Source: Gavia stellata (lineage: Eukaryota; Chordata; Aves; Gaviiformes; Gaviidae). Taken from it: DNA of 64,000 nt. The translations under genes and the position numbers were made by a program. The stretch spans positions 16,567,930-16,631,929 of the forward strand of contig NC_082595.1 in the NCBI RefSeq assembly GCF_030936135.1, read 5' to 3'. A model generated the notes under the pieces. The model made no database searches, had not been told where the DNA came from, and was given only the letters and a program-made list of their open reading frames with translations. Below, piece by piece: positions 12,001 through 22,735 of this stretch; the first letter of the stretch is position 1; every line of letters begins with the position of its first letter.

Positions 12001-13317
12001 CTCTTGTGCAGAGGACACCAAAGAAAAAAGAAATTAATTTAGTTTTTCTGTTGGGCTTCAGCTTTCTTTTATACATCACTCAGCCCTACAGTCACCCTGT
12101 TTCATGTGTATTTGAAAAAGGATTTATTAGTTTTTATTCCTTCAACAATGATTCATTGTTCCCCCTCAGATTCATTTTTGGCTTGGCTGATTAAATTTTA
12201 ACCTCTTTAGTTTTCTTAGTTTGCTTTGGATTTACGCTTTCCACAGGATGATTTTTTTTAACTCCTGCTGCTTCCAATATTATAGTTACTCCCTTACTCT
12301 ACCATTTAGTAATTCTAGCTTGCATTTTTAATTTTCTCAACATAAAAAAAAAAATATTTTTCTGAAAATTTTCCTAAAATTTGGGACAAAGATTCTAGTC
12401 CTTCCTCCCTTGCTCTTATAGTTAACCTGTTTCAGCTAATAATTCTTACAGGCTACTATCAATCAACATTTTTTCTTGAATCACATTTTCACAGGAACTG
12501 CAGTCACCACCCATCTTTTCCCCTAAATTAAAAAGCTCAGAGGTGATAATTTCTTCTGTTTATTTTAGGAACCAAAACCCCCTAATGGTTAGTTAGTTAA
12601 CAGAGCACCTTACAATCCTCTGATGATACTTATCATCACAGCCTACTGGTAAGGTAAAGCACTATTACTATTTATCATTACTTTCTTACAGGCAGAGAGC
12701 TGAAGCACAAAGCCAATAAGGCCAAAACATACATACACAACATTTTTAGTCTTAGAGCGCCTACAGAACTGGCACCTGGCACCAGATGTGGACTTCACAG
12801 ACCCAGTATAAGGAACACAGGCTCACCCCTGTCCTGAAATTTGCAGAAATCTGAACAATGATGCCCTGAGTGCCAGGGTACTGCCTAACCCATTCACACA
12901 ATCTTCCATGACTGAAAAGAAGATAGATATGAATTCAGAGAAAATGTCTGTCCCTTGCTTGAATTTCTGCACCATTTTGGGACAGATCTCACTGTTAATC
13001 TAATTATTTGATGACCTTTTTCTCATCAGAAAGCCTTAGTGCCTGCCTAAGATGCAGTCCATCCCCAGAACAGAGCAAACCAATGCATGTATCTTTATGG
13101 ATAATGATCAAACATACCCAAAATTACACACAAGATCACAGTTTTACTCACAGATTATCTTCGTCCCGCTTCTAAGACTCCTGCTATACACCCACCTTGC
13201 AACAGCTAAAAATATAGGTTTCTAAATACTGTGTAACTCGAATTTTCAAAGGGCCTTTCAAAACTTACCTTCTGAGATGAGCAACCAAAGGAACAACAGG
13301 CCTAACAATAGCTTCAT
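1..13317 (-). CDS. PLB1: Phospholipase B1 (PLB1)-like, 5' part of gene, 12 exons, continues past the left edge
   Basis: PLB1 is a brush-border and epidermal membrane phospholipase/lipase built from four tandem GDSL-type repeats. Twelve coding exons were joined here: 13269-13317, 9034-9071, 8415-8471, 7806-7836, 7269-7327, 5763-5803, 4842-4885, 3778-3862, 3186-3237, 1899-1985, 1371-1433 and 1-59. Every junction keeps frame and exons 1-11 total 606 nt. The product has a signal peptide, a short linker, then repeat 1 with the family signatures VHALRPADIK, FNPSVL, DLLHQAEEIVKLMKEN, DFQNDWKLITVFFS and VPKAFINLVD. Only about 221 codons lie in the window, against roughly 1,450 residues for the mammalian protein. 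The nucleophile region reads AIGSLQ rather than GDSLT, and the GGNDLC block reads SAENPC, so this repeat is probably non-catalytic, as in mammals. FOSL2 upstream in the same orientation supports the call by synteny. Identification rests on recalled family motifs, not a search. Confidence 0.9.
1371..1433 (-). CDS. PLB1: PLB1 exon 11
   Basis: A 63-nt phase 0/0 exon between CTCATTTACAG and GTAAGA reads KNCILDNLEKLKAVLDFLYK then M. It corresponds to the helix (VDELMGVLDYLQQE in mammals) that leads into VPRAFVNLVD. Confidence 0.92.
1899..1985 (-). CDS. PLB1: PLB1 exon 10: DWK block
   Basis: An 87-nt phase 0/0 exon between CTTCTCCCAG and GTAAGC. It reads MMDFQNDWKLITVFFSAENP then CSSCASTQL. FQ.DWKLI.VF is diagnostic of PLB1. 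Active repeats have IGGNDLC.FC at this point. Here SAENPCSSC keeps the two Cys but loses the GGND oxyanion/stabilising residues. Confidence 0.96.
3186..3237 (-). CDS. PLB1: PLB1 exon 9: helix after FNPS region
   Basis: A 52-nt exon between TTTCTGCTTTTCAG and GTTTGT. One base completes the preceding codon, then DLLHQAEEIVKLMKENQ follows. This aligns with EDL..QA.ELV..MKEN in PLB1 repeats. Confidence 0.92.
3778..3862 (-). CDS. PLB1: PLB1 exon 8: FNPS region
   Basis: An 85-nt exon between TATGTCATTCAG and GTAAGTG. It reads (A)LISSFNPSVLHQSSPPGTKG followed by ATSDTQA and two bases. It matches the family pattern LREFNPSLKGFSVGTGKETS...LNQAV. Joined to exon 9 it lacks the roughly six residues (AGGRAE-like) seen in other repeats, so a missed microexon or a real deletion is possible. 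Confidence 0.88.
4842..4885 (-). CDS. PLB1: PLB1 exon 7
   Basis: A 44-nt exon with an excellent pyrimidine-rich acceptor (CTTCCCTTTCTATAG) and a GTGCGT donor. It reads STGKSLLEVSVETLA, matching the family segment that precedes the FNPS motif (compare SVGGDENIGTVTTLAN in active repeats). A nearer GTAAGC inside the exon was not chosen because it breaks the frame into exon 8. Confidence 0.8.
5763..5803 (-). CDS. PLB1: PLB1 exon 6
   Basis: A 41-nt exon between TTGTTCACAG and GTAACA reads TPGSGAHHEHLLQ and ends with two bases of a Ser codon. It fills the short Pro/Gly stretch that follows the nucleophile loop in the family. Phase is consistent on both sides. Confidence 0.75.
7269..7327 (-). CDS. 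PLB1: PLB1 exon 5: start of lipase repeat 1
   Basis: A 59-nt exon between TTTCCTGCAG and GTAAGTAC reads VHALRPADIKTVTAIGSLQR. This is the family hallmark that normally runs into the GDSL nucleophile (ALGDSLTAGNG in active repeats). Here the Asp-Ser-Leu-Thr core is lost, matching the inactive first repeat of mammalian PLB1. Confidence 0.92.
7806..7836 (-). CDS. PLB1: PLB1 exon 4: microexon before repeat 1
   Basis: A 31-nt exon reading AMLHETPSSS plus one base. That base joins TT of the next exon to make the Val of the VHALRPADIK signature, so the SSSVHALRPADIK block is rebuilt across the junction as in other PLB1 repeats. The donor is GTTTGT. Confidence 0.75.
8415..8471 (-). CDS. PLB1: PLB1 exon 3: linker
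   Basis: A 57-nt exon in phase 0/0 between CATACCTACAG and GTGAGTG. It reads SGCRKALNNVPSGTELSLM, which occupies the place of the Cys- and Pro-containing linker before repeat 1 in mammalian PLB1. Because it is a multiple of three, skipping it would not change frame, so exon status rests on the splice signals. Confidence 0.6.
9034..9071 (-). CDS. PLB1: PLB1 exon 2: linker microexon
   Basis: A 38-nt exon between a TTTTTAAG acceptor and a GTGAAA donor. It completes Gly then reads NADHLEEHGKLK. Phase fits both neighbours exactly. There is little sequence conservation to lean on here, so this is one of the less certain exons. Confidence 0.6.
10490..12450 (-). mobile_element. Ancient, degenerate CR1-like LINE (antisense)
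   Basis: Read on the minus strand, the segment around 11480-11550 translates as GVYLDFHKSFEQELLRKL. This resembles the CR1 reverse-transcriptase catalytic block YLDFSKAFD..PH..L..KL, with the second Asp-containing turn decayed. Flanking text such as the Lys/Arg-rich region near 10.9-11.1 kb also resembles antisense CR1. Many stops and frameshifts show it is long dead. Both boundaries are approximate. Confidence 0.6.
12596..12735 (-). repeat. MIR-like SINE fragment
   Basis: The stretch has the usual antisense order of an amniote MIR/CORE-type SINE: an 'agcaccttacaa'-like start, ATxATxATC-rich middle, then 'gagctgaagcacaaagcc' resembling the 'gaaactgaggcacagag' core. It is strongly diverged. 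It is related to the copies near 22.6 kb and 62.6 kb. Confidence 0.4.
13269..13317 (-). CDS. PLB1: PLB1 exon 1: start codon and signal peptide
   Basis: Reading from ATG at 13317, the exon encodes MKLLLGLLFLWLLISE plus one base, then a strong GTAAGT donor. The hydrophobic core rich in Leu is a classic secretory signal peptide. It ends with one base of a codon, and the next exon supplies the other two (giving Gly). A TATA-like box lies about 90 bp upstream. Confidence 0.85.
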
Positions 13318-13359
13318 GATAAGTGCCTCTATGAATTGATAATCTCGATGTGCTGCTGT

Positions 13360-13550
13360 CTGTTAGACGTTAAGGCTGTAAAGAAAGAAATTCTCTTCTT
13401 TTTCCTCCTTTATATTTTAACAAGTTGATAACTCAGCAGCCATAAAATTTATTAGCCTCTTTACCTTTGGAAAGCAAAGCGACAACGGTATCTTACTTCA
13501 AAGGCACATGCAACCCCAGTTTATAAATTGCCCCATCCAAGGGTCAAAGG
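13360..13550 (-). promoter_or_regulatory. Candidate PLB1 promoter (TATA-like box, DR1-like site)
   Basis: On the minus strand AAAATATAAAGG lies at 13407-13418, about 90 bp upstream of the ATG. This would place a start site near 13380 and leave a short 5' UTR. About 120 bp further upstream, 13540-13550 reads AGGGTCAAAGG on the plus strand, similar to HNF4/PPAR-type DR1 half-site pairs. That would suit an intestinal gene but is inference. TTTCTTTACAG near 13377-13387 could instead be an acceptor for a non-coding first exon. Confidence 0.4.
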
Positions 13551-16500
13551 AGTACAGAAGTGGCACAGCTTCTCTCACTTGTTCAGAGGCAGCTGGCCAC
13601 TTTTCAGGGGGACTCTCAGCAAACACGAGGACCTAGATCACGTGAGTCAGCTTCCAGCAGGGTCAAGGCTCTTCCAGGCAATACATAACACATTAATTTG
13701 GCATTAGCCTGTCTCTACAGGGCAGGGAAGGAGCCTCTGTTCCTGAGACAACAAGGGCAACCGAGCCCTATGTAACAGCACACATCCACCCGAAGAGGAA
13801 GGTTGTGCTCTTCCTCTTGTCTCCTTCCCTGCCTCTGCTCCTTCCTTGCCTTCAACCAGCCTCACACTGTGCCTGTCTCTCTTCCACTAGCTCCAGAACC
13901 ACCAGCTCCTTCCCCAAACTGATTTGACTCACTGAAACTCCAAAAACCTAAGTTTAACTGGCTGCCAGAGGGGTGTGAAGAACATCAGACACAGCACAGA
14001 AGAGCATGGGAGGGTCATGATCCAAGCAAGCAGAGCAAGCCTCCACCCAGAGCAGCAGCGAGCTGTGGTATAGGGCAGCACAGCTCTACCTTGTGCTGTG
14101 AAACCCTGTCCTAAAGTGAGACAATGTAAAGGATGTGTCACCTCTCCTGTGTCACCTAAGACCATAAAGTTCCTTGATAGTGAGAGAAGAAGCAGAGAGG
14201 TGCTGAGGGAAGTAACGCAAACCCTTGAGTACCACCAGCAGCAGGCATGTTAAAGACCACCCCTACAGCTTCAGCCCATGGGATGTAGGCTCTTTCTGGT
14301 GAATTTTCCTTCACTGGGGTATGCCTCACCGGTATTTGCCAAGACAGAGCACTGGTGGACAAGCAGGATCAGCAACTCTGCCCTCATTCTGCCCAAGTCT
14401 CCAAAACCCTTGCTATGATGCTCTCCCAGTAGCCCAGTCACTTCTGCAGATTCAAAGAGCATGCAGAAATGCCAGTTAGACTGTGGTGCCACACTCCCCA
14501 GTGAGACTCCACTATGCCTCAATTACAGTGTCAGGATCAAACCTCCAAAGAGCAGCCTGCTGTCCTCGCACAAAACACCAGAGTGCCCTCTGGTCTCTTC
14601 CAAGCGCAATGACACCCAGAGAGAGCTCCTACATGAATAATGGGAGACTGCTTAAGTAAAATAGCTTTAAATGCTTAAATAAGCCACTGACACACCCATC
14701 TCAGACAGTCTAACCCATCCTTCAAAGGGCTGTTTATTTTGGCTTTCTGTTGTTTCATTACTGAAATTCGACATTCTTTGAAGGAACATGTTGGAGGTAG
14801 ATCTTATGCCCACTTCACTTTTCAAAAAACAGAAATGTAATATTAATTCGGAAGATGAACAGCTGTTGTTCAGAGTGACATGCAATGAGGAACCTGCATA
14901 GCCAGGGGAAAAATGTTCCTCCACCCCCTGAGTCTCCAACTTCATCCCAGCACAAACATACCACAGACCTCAGCAGCTCAAGGGGCTGCTCACCTCAGAC
15001 ACAGCAGCATGTTCAAGTTTGAGAGGGACAAGCTCATTCCACTTGGGGGTCTCACAACCTGAAACATGGTTTGACTCCCAGGCTCTTTTGACCAGTAAGG
15101 TAATGAAAAATTAGAAGCTTATTCACTGTCAGGGCACCACACCAACCAACAGCTCCCCTGTCTGGGCTGAGCTGAAATGGAGCTCCCAGGCATATGGGCA
15201 GGATGAGGATGGTCCCAGGTGAGGCTGGTCAGGGCCATTATCACCTGTCAGTCAAGGTGGAATTGCACAGTCTCAGCATGGATGGGATTTACCTTTGGTG
15301 GGATTCGTCATTACATTGAAGGATTTGTGGCTGCTTCACTCCTCAACGGAAAGCTCTCATTATCAACAAGTCTGAGGAATAGACTTTTTAATAAGCTGAA
15401 AGTGTTTAAAATCCCAGAAAGTCTCTTCCTCATTGCACACCAAGCAAAACATGGAATGGAAGATAGCATTAATTCATACATTTGCCATAACCCACAGCTC
15501 CAAGAGTAAGAATTTAGCTTTTAGACACTGTGACGTACTCCAGAAGGGAAACAGCATTAACTGCAAGGCTTGTAAATCTTCTGTAAACACTCCTTCCCAC
15601 CACCCAAGCACCAAAATAGCTCCTAGACTGAATAGCAAATAGCAAGTGGCAACAAAGATCGAAGAAGTTTGCAAAAGAGAGAAGAGAGAATTCTCTCTTA
15701 GATGTAGAAAGTGTCAGAGACAAATTAAAGCTTTTGCATTAGTGCAAGGGCAAAGCTAGATGCAGCTACAGAAGGCATGGAGGGCTCCAGACCATGAGCC
15801 AACCCTCAGCTGATGGTTTTTAGGAATAGACAGGGAACTGCAGCCATGTAGCTAATTACCTAATGGTCAACACAGAACATCTTGTGTCTTCCCTAAAGTG
15901 CCTGCTGCTGCTGCTCAGGTGGGACAAGGAGCTGGCTGGACCTCGTAGCTAACCCTGCCTGAATTGTCTGAGTCTTCTTATCACCTGCCCTGGATGGAGA
16001 AGGCTCAACACAACTGGCACAAAAGAACTTTGCGTGGGAGTTGGTGGTGAAGAACAGAAGTTTTGTGCCTTGGTACTCAAGCAAAGGACTTGTTTCACAT
16101 GTCTAGGCTGAACAGTACAGAACACCACAAAACCAAAAGTCAGGTACTGGTTACAGCTTTCAAGTAAGCAACACCCAAACAGATACTCAAACATATGTAG
16201 TAAAAATTATTAGCCAAACTTCTTGGCCCGTTGCTACATTTTTAGGTGCCTTCTAATATACCTAGGGCTTCACCTCTCGTACCTGGTACAGGAGCTGTAG
16301 CTGGGAAAGCCAAGGGATTTCTCTACCTTGTCTTTTAAGTTTTTCCTTATCTGCTTACTTGAACAGAGCTCTTTCCTGCATTCCTTTTACTTATACAAAA
16401 TATTGAAACCCAGAAACTCTGACAACCTATCTAGGTCCTCACCTATAGGACCAGTGTTTTAAAACACAAGTAATGAATCTATGACTGCATATTAAAAGAA

Positions 16501-17650
16501 AAAAAAAAAAAACCAATCAAAAAACTGTAGCACTCAACCACTCATAATTAAACCCAAGGTATTTGTCACCATAAACACAAACTTTTACTGAGCAAGTTAG
16601 GGAAGTAGCTTGCTCAGCTACTAACAAGCAGAGGCCCTGTATCAGAGGATAATGTAACTGGATCCAAAAACCTGTCATATTACACCAGCATAGTAGAGGA
16701 CTTGTCGTGGAAATATAAAGCAGACTGATTCTCCGTTTCATTTAAAGATACAGCCTGTCTGTGACTTGTCAGTGCTTCAGCTAATCCTACTGCCTAGACA
16801 AGGCCTTAGATCTTGAATTTCAATTCAGAAAGCTTATCCCTGAATTGTTGCATCTACGAGATCCCCGTCTGTAATGGGTAGAACATGATAGTGCTGTGAA
16901 ACCGTTAGGAGTCAATCATACACAACAGTGAGACATTTCACATTTCCTCATGATGTGCCATCGTCTCCTATTGCTGCGCTTCAAGTTGATAGTAAATTTA
17001 GCGCACACCCCGGACCTAAACAGCAGATCTTCCTCCACAGGAGAGTTCAGGCATGCAGTGGAGGGTGAGGACATGAAGTAAGACCAAGGGCAGCCAGGGA
17101 CATGAATCACAGGGCAGCAGTTCTACAGCAGCAGGCAGAAGAGCTGCACAGCTTAAAGGAGGCTGCTACCACCTGCTGGAGAGAATGCAAATACTCAAAG
17201 GAAAAAAATAAACCAAACGTTAATTTAGCCGTTCCGGGCACGAGTTGGAAAGCACGGCTCTGCGTGTGGTCAGGTTACTGAAGGTGGGCAAAAGGCCTTG
17301 TAATACTTGGTGCCCTCCTTAAAAAAAACAAAATGCAAGCTTCTAGAGTTGCAGACGAGGAGGATCTAAATTGTTTCTAAAACGGCTTTCAAAAAGAAAT
17401 ACCTATAAAAAAAGGCAAACATAAAGCCTCAGATACACTTCTTTAAAGTAAATTTTTCTAAGCTCAGCGCGTGACTGGAGCACTGGACTCTTCACTTGGA
17501 TATTTGGGATCGGCAGAGTTGCTATAGAGTCCTGAGCTATGGCGATAAATAAGTAAACAAGCAAGGTCACTGGTGAAGTTATACCCATGTTTTGGAGGAG
17601 CTATGAAGCAGCAGCCTCCTGCAAACACCCAGCAGTAGCTGAATGCAGCA

Positions 17651-18023
17651 ATATGGAGAAGAGGAGGCTGAGGGGAGACCTTAGCACTCTCTACAACTAC
17701 CTGAAAGGAGGTTGTAGAGGGGTGGGTGCTGGTCTCTTCTCCCAAGTGACAAGTGATACGACAAGAGGAAACGTCCACAAGTTGCGCCAGGGGAAGTTTA
17801 GATTGGATATTAGGAAAAACTTCTTCACTGAAAGGGTTGTCAGACACTGGAACAGGCTGCCCAGGGAGGTGGTTGAGTCACCATCCCTGGAGGTTTTTTA
17901 AAGACATGTGGATGAGGCGCTTAGGAACATGGTTTAGTGGTGGACTTAGCAGGGGTAGGTTTACGGTTGGACTTGATGATCTTAAAGGTCTTTTCCAACC
18001 TAAATGATTCTATGATTCTATGA
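17651..18023 (+). mobile_element. CR1 LINE, 5'-truncated, 3' end intact
   Basis: Sense-strand avian CR1 3' end. It opens with GAGAAGAGGAGGCTGAGGGG, includes 'ggaacaggctgcccaggga' and 'ggttggacttgatgatctta', and finishes with ATTCTATG octamer repeats at 18006-18023. Truncation at the 5' side and the octamer tail are typical of CR1 retrotransposition. It is fairly well preserved, so a relatively young insertion within bird evolution. Confidence 0.95.
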
Positions 18024-21000
18024 ATATTACAATGAAATGTCAGATCCTATGTAAATAAGTGAATGAAACTCAAAATTTCTTCCTTGTGCCTGTAGGAAGG
18101 CACAGCCTCCCACACAGATTGATTGCTTGGCAAGGGCACAGGCCCTTTAGCCACTAACCTGAGGCTGGCACCAAAGTAAAGCACAAAGCCCGTCTCCACA
18201 GGCTGTGCTTGGTGCTGCTGGGAGGCTGGTGGTACCCCAGCCTGACTTTGCAGCTTGTACAGCTGGCACAGGTCCCTTATGCCACATTGCCTGATCACAA
18301 AAATGTGGTGTACCCTCTCAGCAAAAGCTGGAACTGCTCCTCACTGTCTTTTCTAGCGGCTTCTGGGCCTTTGATATAGGCAAGCTGCAGATCATGCCAT
18401 AGGCTGAAATCCCCCCTGCTCCACAGGGGCAGGAGTCTCAGGGCTGTGGGAAGGAAGGGGGAGGTCCTCCTGCTAGTCCTTGCCCCTCTGCAGGCCAGCT
18501 GAAACCTGAGGATGGCTGCAAGCCAGCTGAAGGCTCTGAACACCTGGAGAACAGCAGAAGTCAAGATTTAAAGGTCCTCTGCTAAAGACTCTTTAATGAC
18601 TTTTCTGTAGCATGAGGGTTTGTTTGAGCCTGTAAGCAGCAAGAATATGCGGACCAGATACTTCCCATGGCCTCATCATCAGACCAGGAGTTAATGCTCA
18701 TTTCTGGAGAGCCCTGTTTACAGACACAGTCTTGGGAGAGTCCACCAGTGCTATCACAGCCTTGAGAGAGCAGAGCTGGCTGGAAGGCAGAAAGCAAAGG
18801 GGCTTTGAGCAGTCTGTCCTCTCTTTTAGAGTAGGGACCAGAACAGGTATGATCTCTCCCTGTGAGTCTCTGGGGGAGTTCATTGATGCTCATATCCAAA
18901 GTACCTAATTCTCAAAGATTTGCACAGAAATCATGCACCTAATAAATACCTCTGTGAAGTGAAGCCCAAGTCTCAAAGCGCTACGGTTCTCTGTAAAATG
19001 GAAACACTAGTATTCCCTTTCTCCCATTCTTTTCCATTAAGTTATAAAATTCCCAAAGCAGTGCCAGCTTTTTGCTGTTTGTATTCATGCCACAAAGGGG
19101 CTCTGTTTTCAGCCAGCACTGTAATTGCAGCAACTGTGTGGAAAGCTCCTGACTCTCCTGATTCTCTCTCTGAAGCTCTTCCCACATGAAGGTACAACAC
19201 ACAGACTACATGGGGTCAGCCTGTCTAGGTGCCACGGTGTCCCAGACTTGCTAGTCCATCTACCCACACCCCAAAAACCCTCTGTTTACCTGACTCCCCC
19301 GCAGAAGTTTGTTTCTCTGCCTGCCTCTACATGTCAGAAAACGTATCCCTTTGACCTCAATGAGCCAGCCCCAGCTGTGCTGTATTCCTTTTGCATCAAT
19401 AATACTTGTGCTGCCCTTGAAAAAGAGAAGACTACCAAGTGGTAGCACAGTAGATGAGATGGGGAGAGGGGTAAGGCTGCTTTTCCTCTTAAGGGATGAG
19501 GCTTTGAGGGTTTGATCCTTCTGGCTGCAGGTCCACCAAACACTTACAGACCTTTGAACTTCAAGGTCCTTGAGGTTGATCAGTTTTCCTCCATATCCAG
19601 CAGCGGCACCTGGAGGCAGGAGCTTATGGCTCAGCATGCTCCCTTTACATACTTTACACACTCCAAATTGTGGCAAACACGTCCTCCCACCATAGCGTTC
19701 ATCACCTGTGGAATGCTCTGACCTACTCTCACCTATTCTGTGGCTAAAAGAGCCAAACACAGGCCATCCAGGTGCTCTGTGTCTTCTTGCTTGCCAGTTT
19801 TTTCACTCAGTGAATGGAAGCACATTTTGGCAAGCCTGGGGGTAATAGATTCAGTGCTAAAAGAAGTTGGTTAAAAGGCCTTTACCTAGGGACCATGCAA
19901 GGCCAAGCAGCTAAAGCCTTCACTAACTGTGCAGAGGTGCTTACAGAAGCTAAATTGCCTTTTGTGAGGCAAAGAAATCACAGGGGAACAACAAGCAAAC
20001 ACCATCAAGTCAGTCTTAAACCCAAAGTCACGCACACCTCAGCACTCCAGAAAGGGGAGCGGCTACCCGGGCATAAAATAAATAGGAGGGGTGAGCATGC
20101 AGAACCAATAGAAGCCAGACCGGACTAGAAATATTTACAGTGCAGGGCGGAAAGGAATATCGCTGCTCTGCCTGGAGCACATGGCCCAGGTATGGCCAGT
20201 TGGCCTGAATGACACGTTTGGAGGGCCACGCTTGCTTTCTCAACTGTAACTCTCATAGTTGCCACCAGAGGACACCAAATTCCTACATTTTCATTCCTGA
20301 ACACACCGTGTACCCGGACCCTTCAGCTGGAAATGGGGAAAAATGTAATGACAGTGAAGCTGTATCTCCAGTCCTTTGAAGGGGAAGCCCAGGCCAGGTG
20401 ATTCTGGATAAGACCTGTGGTTGTCCAGTTGTACAACCACACAACAGTAGCTCCATATCCTCCCTTACAGTCAGAAGCCAGTTTCAAGCTTGCATATTTT
20501 TAGCGACTGCACACTTTGAAGACCAGTAATAATACAGAAAATATCAGTGATTCAAACCAACGCTAGATGATTGGAGACCAAAAACCACTGCCAGCTGAAC
20601 AGATGCTCTTATTCCATATTTCCATTGAAAGAGTCTTCCAAAATTCACAGCTTTGCCAGCCTTCATCCTGACATTTCAGCTGAATATTGCAAGAATGCCA
20701 TCAAGTACTAGAGGCCTTTGTTTTTAAGATGGAAAGGCTGGGCTCTGGAACCAGCTAAGGGTACAGGCATGGGCCTGTGCATAGGATTTTCTGAACAATT
20801 AATCTGCACTTTATTATTTCAAGTGATCTCCATGAATTGCAAAAGCTGCTCAGAATCAACTGGATAAAATTCAATAAAAACACAGCAAAGTACTATGATT
20901 GGGAAGGAGAAATTAAGTGCACAAATGAACGACTTGGAATAATTGGTTAAGCAGCAGTACTACACAAAAGGATCTGGAGGAATTAGAGTGGATCATCTAA

Positions 21001-22547
21001 TGAGTCAATGGTATGCTGCTATTGCAACAAAACCAAACATTTCTTTTGGGATATGTTAATGGAGTGTCATAAGTATGTCACAGAAGGTCATTATTATGCT
21101 TTATCACAGAAGAGTGCTCACTGATGCTAAACATTGTGCCAAACTTGGGGCACCAGCACTTTCAGAAAGATGGAGTTCACAGCTGACCAGCCAGCCCAAC
21201 AGGAAGCTTAAGAAACCCTAAGGAAAGCTGGATTGACTGGGGGAGCTTTTTCCAGGAGAGAGGGGGAGAGTGAGGGTGGCCGCCCCAAACGCAGGGGGCT
21301 GTTCTAGCCAGCAGCAATTATTGTGCATCTGTTTTCCCTGGCAGCTCAGAAGAAAGATACACAGAGGGGTCCCAGATCAGTGTGGAACAAAGACAGACAC
21401 AAAACCCAGGGCTAGTTTGGGTTTCATCTCAACAGGCATCTCTGATTTTCTTTAAGTAAGAGGGAAGGCATGCAGGTGGGGGATGGGAGGGGTCACAAGT
21501 TTTGATGTGACTGTCTGTGACAACTTGGAAACTTGCTTTCAGGTGAGGAACGGTCCTTTTAACAAAACAAAGTGGCACACCCAGGAGTGCATACACAGAC
21601 CACACCTACTGGAGCCAGCTTCTACAGGGTTGTTTGTCCAGCAAGCAAAGGAGAAAATAAAGACTGGAGATGGAGGTTCCTTTTTGCCTATTCCTCCCCG
21701 ACGTCAGCCTGACCTTATGAATAGTATGGCAAGGCTGTTCACGTATTACTGCTTTCTGAAGCTCCTGGGGACCTTCATGGTCTGGCTAGTATCACAGCTG
21801 CTGTTAGGCTCCCTCCCCTTAGATCTGGTTTCCAGCAAGCACCTAAACAAATTTGGGCACGTGCCCATTCGGCGAAGGCCTTAAGCACATGCTTAAATTT
21901 AAGCATGAGCTTCAAACAAAGTGTGTGTTGAATGACTTCTGCAAACAAGGCCTTAACCTTGAAAAACACAAATAGATAAAACAACTTTTCACTCTAGCCG
22001 GGTTCAAACACTTTCCTCAGACTCCTTTGAGTTGAGTTTACCACCTCTCTGACACTGAAATAGATGCCTTGCATAAGACGACTCTCTTGCTTCCTCTCTG
22101 CTGTAACTCATCAGCTCTTCCCTGCTCCGGGGCACGTACCTCTAGGGACAGATGAGATCTATTCCTGCTTGTTACTATGCAGAGCTAGATCTCAGCAGCA
22201 GCGATAAAGGCCCTTGCACATCCTAGCTTGCTTTCTGATACTTCCCTTTTCTTTGGAATTCATACTCCTCGCCCGCCCTCGCTCCCTGCCCCCTTCCCCG
22301 TTTGCTTATACTTCTGGAAAGATGACTGAAGGCTAACTAATGAGTAAGATACTGCTGCACGTCATCGCCTGTCTGCTGCAAGAAGGGGTGAACAAGTTCG
22401 TTTGTCCACAGGTTAAAGTGAGGTTGCCATCCAAACAAGGAGCATGTAATTGGGAGACCAAGCAGTGGAAACCTATCCTCTCTTCGCTCTCGTCTGGAGC
22501 ATTTAATTTCTTTTTTCTTCGATGTGTACACCACTTCATGCCTGCAC

Positions 22548-22735
22548 AGCATCTTTCAAGCAAGGATCTCAAAGGGCTTCACAGACCTTAATTAAACCTC
22601 ATAAATCTCTAATTGATAGATGAAAATTCTGAGTCACAAAAAGGTGAAGTGATGTGCTCATGGTGAAACAGTGAGTCAGTTGCAGAGCTTGGAGCAGAGC
22701 TGTGGTGATCCCAGTCCGGTACTCAGCATCTTCCC
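22548..22735 (-). repeat. MIR-like SINE (antisense)
   Basis: The order 'aggatctcaaagggcttcac', 'ttaattaaacctcataa', 'tgagtcacaaaaaggtgaag', 'cagtgagtcagttgcagagc' matches an antisense amniote MIR/CORE-SINE: tail first, then the conserved core. The same arrangement is found at 62.52-62.70 kb. Boundaries are approximate. Confidence 0.65.

Larger units (their letters stand above)
9072..13268 (-). other. PLB1 intron 1
   Basis: This 4.2-kb intron is the longest seen in the gene and separates the signal-peptide exon from the linker exons. It contains a degenerate CR1 element (about 10.5-12.4 kb) and a MIR-like SINE (about 12.6-12.7 kb). Nothing else recognisable was found in it. The other PLB1 introns, 0.3-1.5 kb long, are plain AT-rich sequence with short A/T homopolymers. 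Confidence 0.65.

Noticed and set aside
19260..19760. 166-codon minus-strand open frame
   Set aside because: About two frames of this length are expected by chance in 64 kb; no family recognised. Only the exon-like inner piece was kept as a finding.
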